Source: Dactylis glomerata
Lineage: Eukaryota > Streptophyta > Magnoliopsida > Poales > Poaceae
Assembly: GCA_007115705.1 (NCBI GenBank)
Contig: QXEO01000236.1
Location: 5,429,434 to 5,493,433, forward strand
Reading direction: 5' to 3'
Length of the DNA: 64,000 bases
Position 1 is the stretch's first letter; the number at the start of each line of letters is the position of its first letter. The notes under the pieces were generated by a model. That model did not search any database and had not been told where the DNA came from. It saw nothing but the letters and a program-made list of their open reading frames with translations. Below are positions 33,655 to 44,597 of this stretch, in pieces. The translations under genes were made by a program, and so were the position numbers.

Positions 33655-34195
33655 GGGGGCGTTGGCCGGACGTCGACGCGGTGAGGGGGTCTTCCCCCAC
33701 CGCGTCGGCGCCCAGCCAACGCCCCTTTTTTTTTGCTTATTGTTCAAATATATGTATCAAATGGGGGCATTGGCCGGACGCCGACGCGGTGAGGGGGTCT
33801 TCCCTCACCGCGTCGGCGCCCGGCCAACGCCCCCTTTTTTTGGGTTATTGATCAAATATGTGTACTAAAAGGGGGCGTTGGCCGGGCGCCGACGCAGTGG
33901 GGGGTCCCCCCCACCGCGTCGGCGCCCGGCCAATGCCCCCTTTTTTTTGGTTATTGATCAAATATGTGTACTAAAAGGGGGCGTTGGCCGGGCGCCGACG
34001 CGGTGAGAGGGTCTTCCTCCCACCGCGTCGGCGCCCGGACAACGCCCCCTTTTTTTTTGGTTATTGATCAAATATGTGTACTAAAAGGAGGCGTTGGCCG
34101 GGCGCCGACGCGGTGAGGGGGTCTTCCCCCCACCGCATCGGCGCTTGGCCAACGCCCCCTCTTTTTGGTTATTGATCAAATATGTGTCACTAACT
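33655..34195. repeat. Five tandem hairpin units, period 106-110 bp
   Basis: Each unit has a left arm GGGGGCGTTGGCCGGGCGCC continuing into GACGCGGTGAGGGG, a 4-6 nt loop near GTCTT, and the inverse arm CCCCACCGCGTCGGCGCCC continuing into GGCCAACGCCCC. An AT-rich linker (TTATTGATCAAATATGTGTA) follows. Units start at 33655, 33763, 33871, 33977 and 34087. The stems are about 30-34 bp with zero to three mismatches. The array ends just before a likely splice acceptor (CTGTCTTTAG at 34204-34213), so it lies in the leader intron of the second CACTA gene. Confidence 0.9.
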
Positions 34196-34220
34196 TGTTT
34201 TACCTGTCTTTAGAAGAGAC

Positions 34221-37200
34221 ATGGACGGTCAAAATGACCCACGCCACCCTGAAGAATTCTTATTTGGCATGATACGTGAGAATGTATATGTGCATCAAGA
34301 AGGTGCTGACCGAGAAGACCCCGGAGTAGCCGGCCGAGAAGGTGTCAGCCGAGAAGGTGCCGGAGAAGCTGAACTTGAAGAAGATGTTTCATCGTTTCTT
34401 AACCCTTCCGGTGACGAAATGGAGATAGAAACGTTTGACAATGAAGGGCAAACAAACACCGATGCCGAACGACAATTGCAAACAAATGCCGATGGCGAGG
34501 TATATAGATTTAGCTTTTGGTGATACGAAGGGAATATGCATATATGTATTAACAACTCTTTCTTTTTTCAGCCCTCCGGATCGAGCAAATCGTATTCTAA
34601 ACGAGGTCCGAGCCAAAAGTTGAGTGCGAATCAGAAGCTGAGCATCGATCTAGTATCTCCAGATGGCAAACCATTGGAGCCAAAACAGCACGCAACAAAA
34701 TTTATAAATCAATGTGGAGTGATTGTTAGGGACATGATCCCGATCACGGTTCAAGAATGGCAGGAGCCAAAGAAGGCACGTCTTGGAGCTACTTTTGTGA
34801 ACAAAAGATCGAAGAAAGACCTTTGGAGGAAGCTCATATCAAATTTCATTCTACCTCCGGAGTGCTCCAAGATGGATGATGATGGTCATAAAATTCCGGG
34901 TGGACGTGAAAGGAGGAGGAAAGTCAAAGAGTACGCTCTCAAGAAGATGGGTGAAGCATTCCGGAGCTTCAAGAAAATGTTATACGTGAAGTATATCGCG
35001 AAAGAGAAAACTCCAGTATTCGAAGGAGCATACGAGAAGTTGAGACAACAGTGGCCTGAATTTGTGGCATTCAAGGCTTCTGAGAGAGCCAAGGAAATGT
35101 CGGTAAAAAATAAGGCAAATGCTGACAAGAAGGCACATCACCATATTTTGGGGCCAGGCGGCTACAAGGGTGCAATGCCTAGGTGGGAAGCTATGGAGAA
35201 TGAACTGAGGAATAAAGGAATCACTCTAGGTACAGAGGGATGGCCCGAAAGGGCCAAGCACTGGTGGTACGGACATGGAGGATCGTTAGACCCGGCAACA
35301 GGGGAGTGTGTTCATCGGAAATAGACCTTTACTCCCACATCAAAACTTGTTAAGGCAATGGAGGATGCTCAAGCGGGATTGATCTGTGTCGACCGAGAGA
35401 ACGACGAGCTGACACATGCCCTCGGGAATCCAGAACACACAGGACAAACAAGAGGCAAAGGCGCCGGTGTTCCATGGAAGGAAGGGTTTTCTCAGCACGA
35501 AGATCCGTACGGTTACAAAAGCCATGAGAGAAAGAAGGATCGGGAAGCAGATCAGATCGGCAAGGTAGAACGTGAATTAGCCGACATGAAGAGTATGATA
35601 CATCAACTTAGCCAGAGAGGCGGATCTCGGCTGCAGGAAGATCTAGCATTGGATCTTAATAGTCAGCGAAGAAGCAGCGTGGCTTCCACGGAGGTCCCAG
35701 CTGATGAGCATGATGCACGGATTATCGATGATGCACCGGGGTCTCGCTACCCCGTGGATGATGTTAGGGAGATGACAAATTGTGAGCTACATTAGCCAAT
35801 GAAGAACATGACCTTCAAGGTGGCGAGCGGCAACGCTTTACCTTGTCTACCTGAAGCACTCCACCATGGGAACCCGATACCGGCTGGCTATGCTCGTGTC
35901 TCGGTGCTTGACATAGTCTCGGGGTTCGAGGACCTAGATCTTGATTTTGCTACACCTAAAGGGGATCGGAGACTTGGAGATGTCAAGCGCCAAATCATTT
36001 TATGGCAAAAGAAATACATCAAGTTTCCAGGCTCAGCGCCAAGGCCACCGACTCCGAGGAATCCAGGTCCACCCTCCCCCGGTGAACATCGTCCACCTAT
36101 GCCGCCCCCGAGTCCACCTCGGGCGCCGCGTCAGCCGACGCCACCCCCGAGTCCACCTCGGGCGCAGCGTCAGCTGACGCCGCCCCCTAGTGCACCTCCC
36201 GTGCGCCAGCCCACGTCGTCCTCCAGTGCACCTCCCGCGCGTCAGCCCACGTCATCCTCCAATGCACCTCCAGCGCGTCAGGCGAAGCCGCCCCCCAATA
36301 CTACTTAGACGGGGAAAAAGCGGAGCAGGGCCGCTACGGTTAATACTACTGATAAGGTAGTACATAAGTCCACAAAGATACCAGGGCCATCGCTAAAGCC
36401 TCTTCCCCAGAGAGCAGGTGAACGGACTTACGAGGAAAACAAAGTGATATCAGACGCCGAAGTGAATGCCTTTTTTGCACCGAAACACCCTGAGTCCAAG
36501 CCGACATACACGGAGAAACAGAAGGCGTATGCTATCGATTTTCTTACTACAGATGCCCAATATAAGAGAAGTCTGCCATCAGACTATAAACGCGAAATTG
36601 AAAGGCAAAGTGACTTGGCCAAGGCAAAAAGAAGCGGGAAACAAATTCCCCAGCTTGGAGAACAGAAGAATCAATCGGTCCCCCCGCTCATAGTCGGCCC
36701 CCCCCCCCCCCGATATCCATACGGCCTTCAAAGCCGATTTGGAAGAGGACCGATTGTTATTGGACCCCAGAGTAGTAGGAGCTGCAAAACTATTGGGTAT
36801 ATCTATAATGCAGGCCAAAGAGACAGCGAACGGATTGAATATGCCTCTTCTGGCTTTGTTAGGCCTTGAAGAAGCGCCAGTGGGAGAGATAGTAGAGCAA
36901 TATATATTAGGGGGGCCTCTGATCAAGCCTGAGGAGGAGCGCGGTCTATCAACACATATGCGAATTCTGAACGGCTGGTACAAGGAGCACATAAAAAAAA
37001 GGACTTCAAACGTTTTATCCTCTTGGACGTTAGAGAGGAGCATTACTTTAAAAGATACCTGTTACATATTACATTGGACGGATTGTTTAACATATTCAAT
37101 CAGCGCGAACTCGACAAGTCTACCATAAGTTGCTATTGTCTGTAAGTGATTTATATTCAAGTATCTAGCTAAGCTCGTTCATTGCCTATATATCTTAATT

Positions 37201-38098
37201 AACTATATGATTTTTGTACGCTATTATGCAGATTTAAGATGTTCGAATGCAAACAAAAGGGAATCTATGACGTTGGGTTCATTGACCCATATATCATTAA
37301 TGAAAGGATGTTACAAGATCACCCCAGAGACATGGAGAATGACCTCTTCAGATTATTTGCCAAGCAAAATATTAAAAGAGAACTTCTATTTCCTTACAAC
37401 GTCAGGTGAGTGTTTCTATCTTGTACACATTCTTTTTTGCTTACTCGATGTTAAGTGTAATTGATGAGTTATGCATGCGTGTCTGCAGTTTCCACTGGAT
37501 TCTGCTAAAGATTCAATTTGACGCATCAAGTGTTCAAATCTTGGACTCAATGGATAAGCCCGAAGTCCTGTTTACCGACATGAAAGCAATGCTGCAGAAG
37601 TAATTTCAATCATTACCCGACTATATCAGCTCCTTACATTAATTTCCTGATATCAAGTATTTAATAACTCATTTGTTCATTTTCTTTGCCCTGTAGCGTT
37701 TGGACACGTTTTAGAAGGTCGGTAGTAGGTGAATTCAAAGAACATCTAACTTTTAAAAAGGTAAAGGGTTTGCAGCAACCACCGGGGACCAATCTCTGTG
37801 GATTCTACGTCTGCGAGTTCATCCGGTGGTACACCAGTGAGCAGAGAGCACATTCCACGGACTTTGATGTACGTAAATAATATTCACAGTTTTCTTTTAT
37901 TATAATCAATTGTGTTGAGTTTCATCCAACTTATATATATCCATATCGATCTTCTTAAAGTTGTATGTGATGCGGGAGAAGCTCCTACCAACCCAGCGCC
38001 TAAAAGCAATTCAAGAGGAGCTGGTAAGATTCATAATGAGGGAGGTCCTCTGTGAGAAAGGAGAACACTATGTGGAGGACGACGAACGCTATCTGTAA
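34221..38098 (+). pseudogene. CACTA second gene: Ptta/En-Spm domain fused to Ulp1-like protease
   Basis: Exon 1 is 34221-34499 and exon 2 starts at 34572 (GT-AG). The acidic N-terminus is followed by the plant transposase (Ptta/En/Spm) region: GVIVRDMIPITVQEWQEPKK, KKDLWRKLISNFILP, PRWEAMENELRNKGI. Then comes a Pro-rich spacer (36035-36305), a helical region, and a C-terminal Ulp1/C48-type cysteine protease over exons near 37231-37405, 37489-37600, 37697-37869 and 37961-38098. Candidate catalytic residues are His in SFHWILLKI, Asp in QILDSMD and Cys in GTNLCGFYVCEFIR. Ulp1 enzymes process SUMO-like proteins. Stops at 35322, 35793 and 36306 (all TAG), a frameshift after a run of 14 C at 36698-36711 and another near 36990 inactivate it. 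The first domain would bind the subterminal repeats by analogy with TnpA. Confidence 0.85.
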
Positions 38099-38545
38099 TT
38101 TAGTGATCTCCATGTAACTTAGTTTGTTTTGAAACTTGTTTGAAAAATAGTTGTACATAGACTTGTTTGAAATTGTAGTATACACAGTCGCAAGACATCA
38201 TATAATATTATATATGCATGCACCAAAGTGTAATGTGTATGTACTAGTCATAGAATATAGGTACGGAAACTCGCTTGAAATTAAAATGAACCCTAATTAA
38301 GCATAAACCCTAAACCTATAATCTGAAACAGAAATAAAAACAAAAACAAAACACTTTAGTCCCGGTTCTCATTACGAACCGGGACTAAAGGTCCCCGAGC
38401 CGGCGCCCCCAGCCGTGCCCACGTGGACGGACTTTAGTCCCGGTTCATTTGCAACCGGGACTAAAGGATGGGGGCCTTTAATCGCGCTTTGCTAGTCCCG
38501 GTTGGGCAACCGGGACTAAAGGCTATTACAGACCAGGATTAATGG
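38099..38545. repeat. CACTA 3' subterminal repeats
   Basis: After about 240 bp of AT-rich 3' sequence, six TTTAGTCCCGGTT / AACCGGGACTAAAGG motifs lie between 38353 and 38522, mirroring the 5' end. Confidence 0.8.
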
Positions 38546-38565
38546 CCCTTTTTCCACCAGTGATC

Positions 38566-38682
38566 GGTTACGTGTTTATATAGACGTAGGGAACAACCCC
38601 CATACATGGCATACATAGTTTGTATGTGTACGTGTCGGAGTACTACTCCGTACCCATACATATACCGGTACATACTCTAACA
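38566..38682 (-). repeat. Copia 3' LTR, second segment
   Basis: GGTTACGTGTTTATATAGACG to CTCTAACA (117 bp) continues the segment at 20466-20504 and matches 51924-52040. TATATAG here is the LTR TATA box. Next to it on the minus strand lies the polypurine tract (rc of TCCCCCCTTAA, 38683-38693). Confidence 0.9.
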
Positions 38683-38689
38683 TCCCCCC

Positions 38690-41600
38690 TTAATCTAAAC
38701 CACGCGAGAGGTTTAGATTACGCTTAAACTCTTGGAAAGGTTTTATAGCAAGTGTTTTTGTAAAGCCATCAGCTATCTGATCCTTGGTGGATATAAACTT
38801 GATGTCAAAACGGTTGTCAGCAACACGCTCTCGAACAAAGTGATAATCAATCTCAATGTGTTTAGTCCTGGCATGAAACACTGGATTGGCAGACAAGAAT
38901 GTAGCACCCAGATTATCACACCATAGGCGAGGCTTCTCACGTAGCTTCACGCTAAGTTCTCGAAGAACAGCTTCAACCCAAATCAACTCTGTAGTTGCAT
39001 TAGCAAGAACTTTATATTCAGCTTCTGTACTAGAATGAGAAATAGTAGCTTGCTTTCTGGTAGCCCAGGACACCAAAGTAGGACCAAAAAAGATAGCAAA
39101 ACCTCCAGTGGAGCGACGATCCTCAAGATAGCCTGCCCAATTAGCATCAGAAAATGCACTGAGAAGGGTGGAGCAGGACCGCTGAAATGTGATACCAAGT
39201 GAAGATGTATCCTTAACATACTGAAGAATGCGTTTGGTAGCAGTCCAATGAGCAGTGGTGGGAGCATGAAGATACTGACAGACTTTATTAACAGAGAACG
39301 ACAGATCTGGCCGTGTGAGAGTGAGGTACTAAAGCGCACCAACAATGCTGCGATACTGAGAACTATCATCAAGACCAAGAGGAGTACCTTCATGCAGAGA
39401 CAATGGCTCAGAGGCAGACAACGGAGTGGGAGCAGACTTGCAGTCAAGCATACCAACACAAGTGAGTAGATCATGAGCATATTTTTCTTGAGTAAGAAGC
39501 AACCCATCATGGAGACGGCAAACTTCAATACCAAGAAAATAGTGAAGATCACCTAAGTCTTTTATACCAAAATGAGCAGTAAGACTTTTGAGCAAAACTG
39601 ATATATAGCATCATTGGAGGAGCTGGTCACAATAATATCATCAACATAAGCGAGAACAAAAATTGTAACCCCAGACTTGTTATAGAGAAACAGAGAAGTG
39701 TCACCCTTTGAAGGAATGAAGCCAAACTCTTGTAACTTTGCACTTAACCGAGAGTACCATGCTCGAGGAGCCTATTTTAAACCATAAAGAGCTTTATCAA
39801 GTCTGCATAGATAACGAGGAGCACATCAGGATGTTCAATACCAGGTGGCTATTTCATATAGACCTCCTCTTCCAGAACACCATGAAGAAACGCGTTCTTG
39901 ACATCTAGTTGCCAAAGACTCCAACCACGAGAGACAGAAATAGAGAGAACAATTCTGATAGTGGCTATCTTGACAACAGGACTAAAGGTGTCTTCATAAT
40001 CAATCCCGTATCTTTGTTTGAACCCCTTTGCAACCAACCATGCTTTGTAACGATCAATAATACCATCAGCACGTCTTTTGATATGATAAACCCACTTGCA
40101 ATCAATGATATTTTTATCGGAGCTGGGAGGAACAAGTGTCTAGGTCTTGTTTAACATGAGAGCATCATACTCATCTTGCATAGCAGCACGCCAATTAGGA
40201 TCATTAAGAGCATCAGGCAAATTACGGGGTTCACCTGTAGAGGAGAGCATGCCATATCGTACAGTACCATCAGTGTACTTTTTAGGTTGACGAATACCTT
40301 GTTGCAAACGAGTGCAAGGTCCTGGTGGCGATGGAGGTGGTGCAGGAGTGGATGCATTGGAAGCAGCCGCAGAAGATCCAGCCGAGGTGGGAGACAGTGC
40401 AGGCGATCCAGGGGCGGCAGCGGTGTCGAGAGAGGGAGCCGGGGACCCCACGCCATGCGTCGATGGCGGAGTGGAGGCGGGCGTCGTGACAGGAGACGGA
40501 CGCGCGGGAGATGCTGGCGGCATCGTGACATGTCACTACATGGGCGCGGAGCACGAGGCAAGACCGTGCAGCGTCCCAGGAGAAGCAACCTCGGGATCGG
40601 AGCGAGCAGAGGAATGTTCCTCTGAATCTTCTTCGATTTCAGCACCAGTTTTGTCACTTTGCGTATGAATTTCAGTATATGATTCGGAAGGCATTGGATC
40701 ACCATTTTGAGCAAAATTTTCACCGGCAGTTGCATCTACCTGTGGAGAAACAATAGGAACACATATAGGCACAATAGTAGGCATAGGGTCATTAGTAGTT
40801 TGTGCAATCTCATTTGAAGTGGATGATGGAAGTAAAAGAATTTCCTTTTTGAGAAGAGCACTAGCATTTGGATGAAGTTCTTGGAAAGGAAAAATATTTT
40901 CATCGAAGACTACATCACGAGATATATAGACACGGCCTGTGGAAACATTTAGGCATTTGACACCTTTGTGAAGAGGACTATATCCAAGAAAAACACACCG
41001 TTTGGAATGAAAAGCAAGCTTTCTAGTGTTGTAAGGACGAAGATTTGGCCAACAAGCACAACCAAAAGTTCGAAGAGCATGATAATTAGGCGTGGTTTTG
41101 AGAAGACGCTCAGTATTAGACTCAAGATTGATGACTTTGCTAGGAAGTTGATTTATGAGAAACGTGGCTATGAGAAAAGCTTCATCCCAATATTTGAGAG
41201 GCATGGAGGCATTGGCAAGCAAAGCAAGCCCAACTTCAACAATATGGCAATGTTTTCTCCCAGCAGAACCATTTTGTTGGTGGGAATGAGGACATGAAAC
41301 ATGATGGGTAATGCCAGCTTGCTGAAAGAAGGTATTGAGCTTCTCATACTCGCCTCCCCAATCAGTTTGCATAGTGACAACCTTGGAATCAAACTTGCGC
41401 TCAACATATTTTTGCCAGTTAAGAAAAGCTTGATAAACATCAGAATGCTTTTTAAGCAAATAGATCCAAACAAACTTGCTATAGTCATCAATAAATCTTA
41501 CATAATAGGCATGTTTTCCAACAGAAGTAGGTGCAGGAACCCATACATCAGAAAATACTTGCTCAAAATGAACAGTGGATCTACTGGTGGAGATGGGATA

Positions 41601-42996
41601 TGGAAACTGATGACTCTTGGCAAGCTGACAAGAATCACAAACATATGGAGTAATTTTTGGAGTGTAAGCTATCTTATTTCTTCTAAGAACTTGTTGAATG
41701 ACAAACAAAGAAGGATGTCCTAAACGGCGATGCCATGTAGATGATGATGGCTTTATTGTGATGAAGGCGTGCTTGGAGGACACAGTGGAGATGGGCATCA
41801 AGGGATAAAGTCCTCCATAGCAAGGGCCTCTAAACAGGATTTGTCGTGTTGCTTGGTCCTTGATCAAAAAGAAGAAAGGATGGAATTCAATAAAGACATG
41901 GTTATCAAGGGTAAATTGATGAACAGATAATAGACCCTTAGAAGCACTAGGAACATGAAGAATATCATGGAGATTGAAAGAGTTATGAGAGGTGAGCAAA
42001 ACTGAATGACCAATGTTACTAATGTGCATACCTGAGCCTTCAGCAGTGCGAACACGATCTTGTCCATTGTATTTGTCATGGGTGTGGACTGTGGAGCTTA
42101 TCAAGCTCACTGGTAATGTGGTCGGTGGCGCCAGTGTCATAGTACCAGTTGGAGTCTACACCAGTGAAGTTGGCATCTTTATTTCCACGATCTCCATCAC
42201 CGCGGGGATCATCACCATAGCGCCACCAACAATCACGAGCGGGATGCCCATGAATGTTGCAAATCTGACAGGTAGTGTTGACATACGGAGTAGGCTGACG
42301 ATCATGCCATCCACGCCTATCACCATCACGCCTATTATCATCATAACAACGACGAGGACGATCATCATCATATCGACGGGGACGATCATCATCATCATAT
42401 CTTCTCCCCTGATAGCCACCTCCATCACGATGGCCTTGATCATCACGACGGTCACGATAATCGCGACGGTCACGGTAATCAGGCTGGCGACCACGATCGT
42501 CGCCACAAGCCCGATCATCATAGCGTGGATGCTCATCATACTGCTGTTGGGGAGGCCAATCATCCTAGCGCTGGCAATCAGAGCGACGCGGAGGTGCACC
42601 ACCACGGCGTGCCACATTAGCTGAGGAGGTGAAGCTCTCCTCGGGCTTGTTCATGCGATCATACTCCTGAACTTGTGTAAGGAGATCATCGAGGGTGGTG
42701 CCAGGTTTGGCGTTGACAGCGGTACAAAGAGTGTTGTAGTGGCTGCCAAGACCCTTGAGAACGTACCATATCAGCTCATCAGCATCAAGCGGCTTTCCTG
42801 CAGTAGTGAGTTCAGAGGCAATAGACTTCATCTTGGAAAAGTACTTGTCAGTAGGGAGATCGTTTTTGCGAGTATCATTGAGGGCAGAACGCAGCTGCTG
42901 CACCCTGGTCTTGGACGTGGGATACACATGAGCATTGAGGGCAACCCATGTCTCGGCAGATGTCTCAAGCCCCGCAACGTGTGCAAGCACATCGGG
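38690..42996 (-). pseudogene. Copia gag (C-terminal part) and pol
   Basis: Read on the minus strand this starts in Gag at 42996 (UBN2-type; ALNDTRKNDLPTDKYFSKM). A CCHC knuckle (CQICNIHGHPARDC) follows near 42260 and the protease motif DTGATDHIT near 42140. Integrase spans about 41800-41000 (CDSCQLAK, TDWGGEY), reverse transcriptase about 40050-39400 (QLDVKNAFLHG, YVDD near 39640), and RNase H 39076-38700 (SSTEAEYK, TKHIEIDYHFVRE). Lesions include a stop at 39330 (ALQYLT-type site reads AL*YLT), frame changes near 39590 and 39780, and a low-complexity Asp/His-rich region at 42290-42560. In integrase a Gly (GGG, 41259-41261) stands where the family has Glu in the QQNGxAERKH motif, removing a likely catalytic residue. 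It would have made the full replication machinery. Confidence 0.88.
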
Positions 42997-43330
42997 TGAC
43001 GAGGGTTAACTTGACAAATGTCCAATATGAAGGACTTAGGATCGGGGGAGTAGGGCGTCGGATGAACTCGAAGGTAAAATCAGTCAAACAAGGTGTGTGT
43101 CAAAAGTAAATGTAAGAGTAAACTTGGCTTGCTTTCAATCTGTCCCTTACCGTCCTCTCCTGGCCCCTATATATAGGTGGCTAGGTCTCAAGGATCGGGA
43201 GGGGTCTGACACAGATTACAATATCGACATACGATATAAACTCATATTTTGACTAGTATTACAATTGGGCCTAGCTTAACGGGCCTCAGGGGTACTCAAC
43301 TGACGGGCTCTATTATCTATACCCTTGTTA
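42997..43330 (-). repeat. 3' LTR of the Tat-like gypsy
   Basis: 334 bp from TGACGAGGGTTAAC to ATACCCTTGTTA (CA changed to TA at the end). It resembles the LTR at 61894-62229 at roughly 85 percent by eye, including CCTATATATAGGTGGCTAGG, the TATA region. GTAGCCCCCGAG at 43331-43342 is the inverse of its polypurine tract. Confidence 0.85.
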
Positions 43331-43342
43331 GTAGCCCCCGAG

Positions 43343-44470
43343 ATTCTACCAGAATTGCAGATTCAGGTTGAATCTCAAATCTTCAAATCTTCGACTTGAT
43401 CAATCTTTGACTTCTTCAGATCTTCAGGTCTTCGACTTGGTCTTTAAAATATCTTTCATTTTATTATCTTGCAAGGGGTTTTGATGAACAAGCCTGACAA
43501 CTCTGACGGATCAAGATGTCAGTTAACTGCCAGAACAGATACTTGTCACCTACTTCAAATTCAATCCCCTTGGACTAGAATTCGGGAAACCGGTCAAACC
43601 CATCCTTTTGCCGCATTTAGGACTTACAAAGAATGAATCCCAGTGGTTCTCAGGGTACCCACTGCGTCCACCAGGATTTTCTTCGCGTCATAGACACGGA
43701 TAAGTACCAGCAGAGCGCATTCATGTGCGTATACCAGGCAACACAGGACGGATCCTAGGGTCGTACCTTCACGATATACTTCAATCATGGCATTCAAATT
43801 TTGTCATGATGACGCAACTCGAGAATCATATGTCACAACCTTGTTTGACTGTTAGAATGTGCAAACTATTCGAGTTTGCTATTTTTTAGATTCTCATAAA
43901 TAACTCCCGATGGGAGTAATCGATCTTTATTTTGTCGACAATGAAGTCAAATTTCATTGCCGATGAAAAGTAGTCGATTGCACCTGTACTGGTCGACGAC
44001 CATCTGGCCTTTTATTTTTGAGTGCACCACCAGTGCTCCTGATGTAAGAACGTCCAAATTTATGGGCAGTTATTTGTAACCGATCATAGGCTTCAATCGC
44101 TTCGTCTTCTTTCTGTCGACTTCTTTTTATCGGGTGCGCGACCAGCGCTCCCGATGGGAGTAGCCCCCGAGGCTATAGCCGAAAATTTTCGGGTATAGCC
44201 TCAAAATATAAAAGTGTTTACCTAGCATATTGTTCTTTTGTGATATCTTCGGCACAACTTATGCTTAATTATTTGTCTCTTTTTCTTCTCATGCCTTGAG
44301 CCCCCGAGTCCACGACGAGGTGCATTGTGCTCCTTTGATGTATACTTTCTCACTTTTTACACGTATCTTTATTTTTGATACGCTGTTTCTTCCTTATCGT
44401 CTACTCTGGGCAGAATATTAAAGCCCATAGATGTACTTTGGACCTTGTCTCTATGGAGGCCCATTAAGAT
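43343..44470. other. Gypsy 3' non-coding region with repeated motifs
   Basis: Between the LTR and the antisense ORF there is no credible CDS. CTTCAAATCTTCGACTTG-type stretches recur at 43380-43445, and CGATGGGAGTA occurs at 43909 and 44152. Copies of the polypurine-tract inverse GAGCCCCCGAG or GTAGCCCCCGAG occur at 43331, 44161 and 44300. The same set is seen at 55604-56150. Confidence 0.6.
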
Positions 44471-44475
44471 GTGCT

Positions 44476-44484
44476 TATAAATAA
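44476..44484 (+). promoter_or_regulatory. TATA box of the antisense AT-hook/B3 ORF
   Basis: TATAAATAA lies in GTGCTTATAAATAAAGC, 114-122 bp before the ATG at 44598. Telo-box-like AAACCCTAA follows at 44506-44514, about where transcription would begin, and a pyrimidine-rich leader (TTTCTCCGCCGCATC) leads to the start codon. The layout is that of an ordinary plant promoter. Confidence 0.6.
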
Positions 44485-44597
44485 AGCATGCTTGGCGAGG
44501 GTAAAAAACCCTAATTCCTTCATTACTATCTTTCTCCGCCGCATCATCTTCCGTTTCCTCATCTCATCTAGGGCTTTTCCTCCCAGTACATATTTCC

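Larger units (their letters stand above)
20505..38562 (+). mobile_element. CACTA (En/Spm) transposon, about 18 kb, TSD ATC
   Basis: The termini are CACTGGTGGAAAAAG on the left and its exact inverse CTTTTTCCACCAGTG region on the right (15 bp perfect). ATC flanks both sides (20502-20504 and 38563-38565). Subterminal regions are packed with TTTAGTCCCGG and CCGGGACTAAA motifs in both orientations, the binding-site clusters typical of this superfamily. It carries two genes on the plus strand: a TNP2-type transposase relic (21469-24788) and a Ptta/Ulp1 fusion gene (34221-38098). A gypsy-type element of 7 kb is inserted at 25328-32316, so the CACTA itself is about 11 kb. The copia LTR reads through cleanly once it is removed. 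Confidence 0.95.

Noticed and set aside
33655..34195. Repeat array as a CRISPR-like locus
   Set aside because: Units are large inverted repeats with constant linkers, not short repeats with unique spacers, and the DNA is plant nuclear.
42013..42624. Open frames rich in Ile/Thr on + and Met/Val on -
   Set aside because: They are alternate frames of a CAT/GAT-rich low-complexity region in copia gag-pol.
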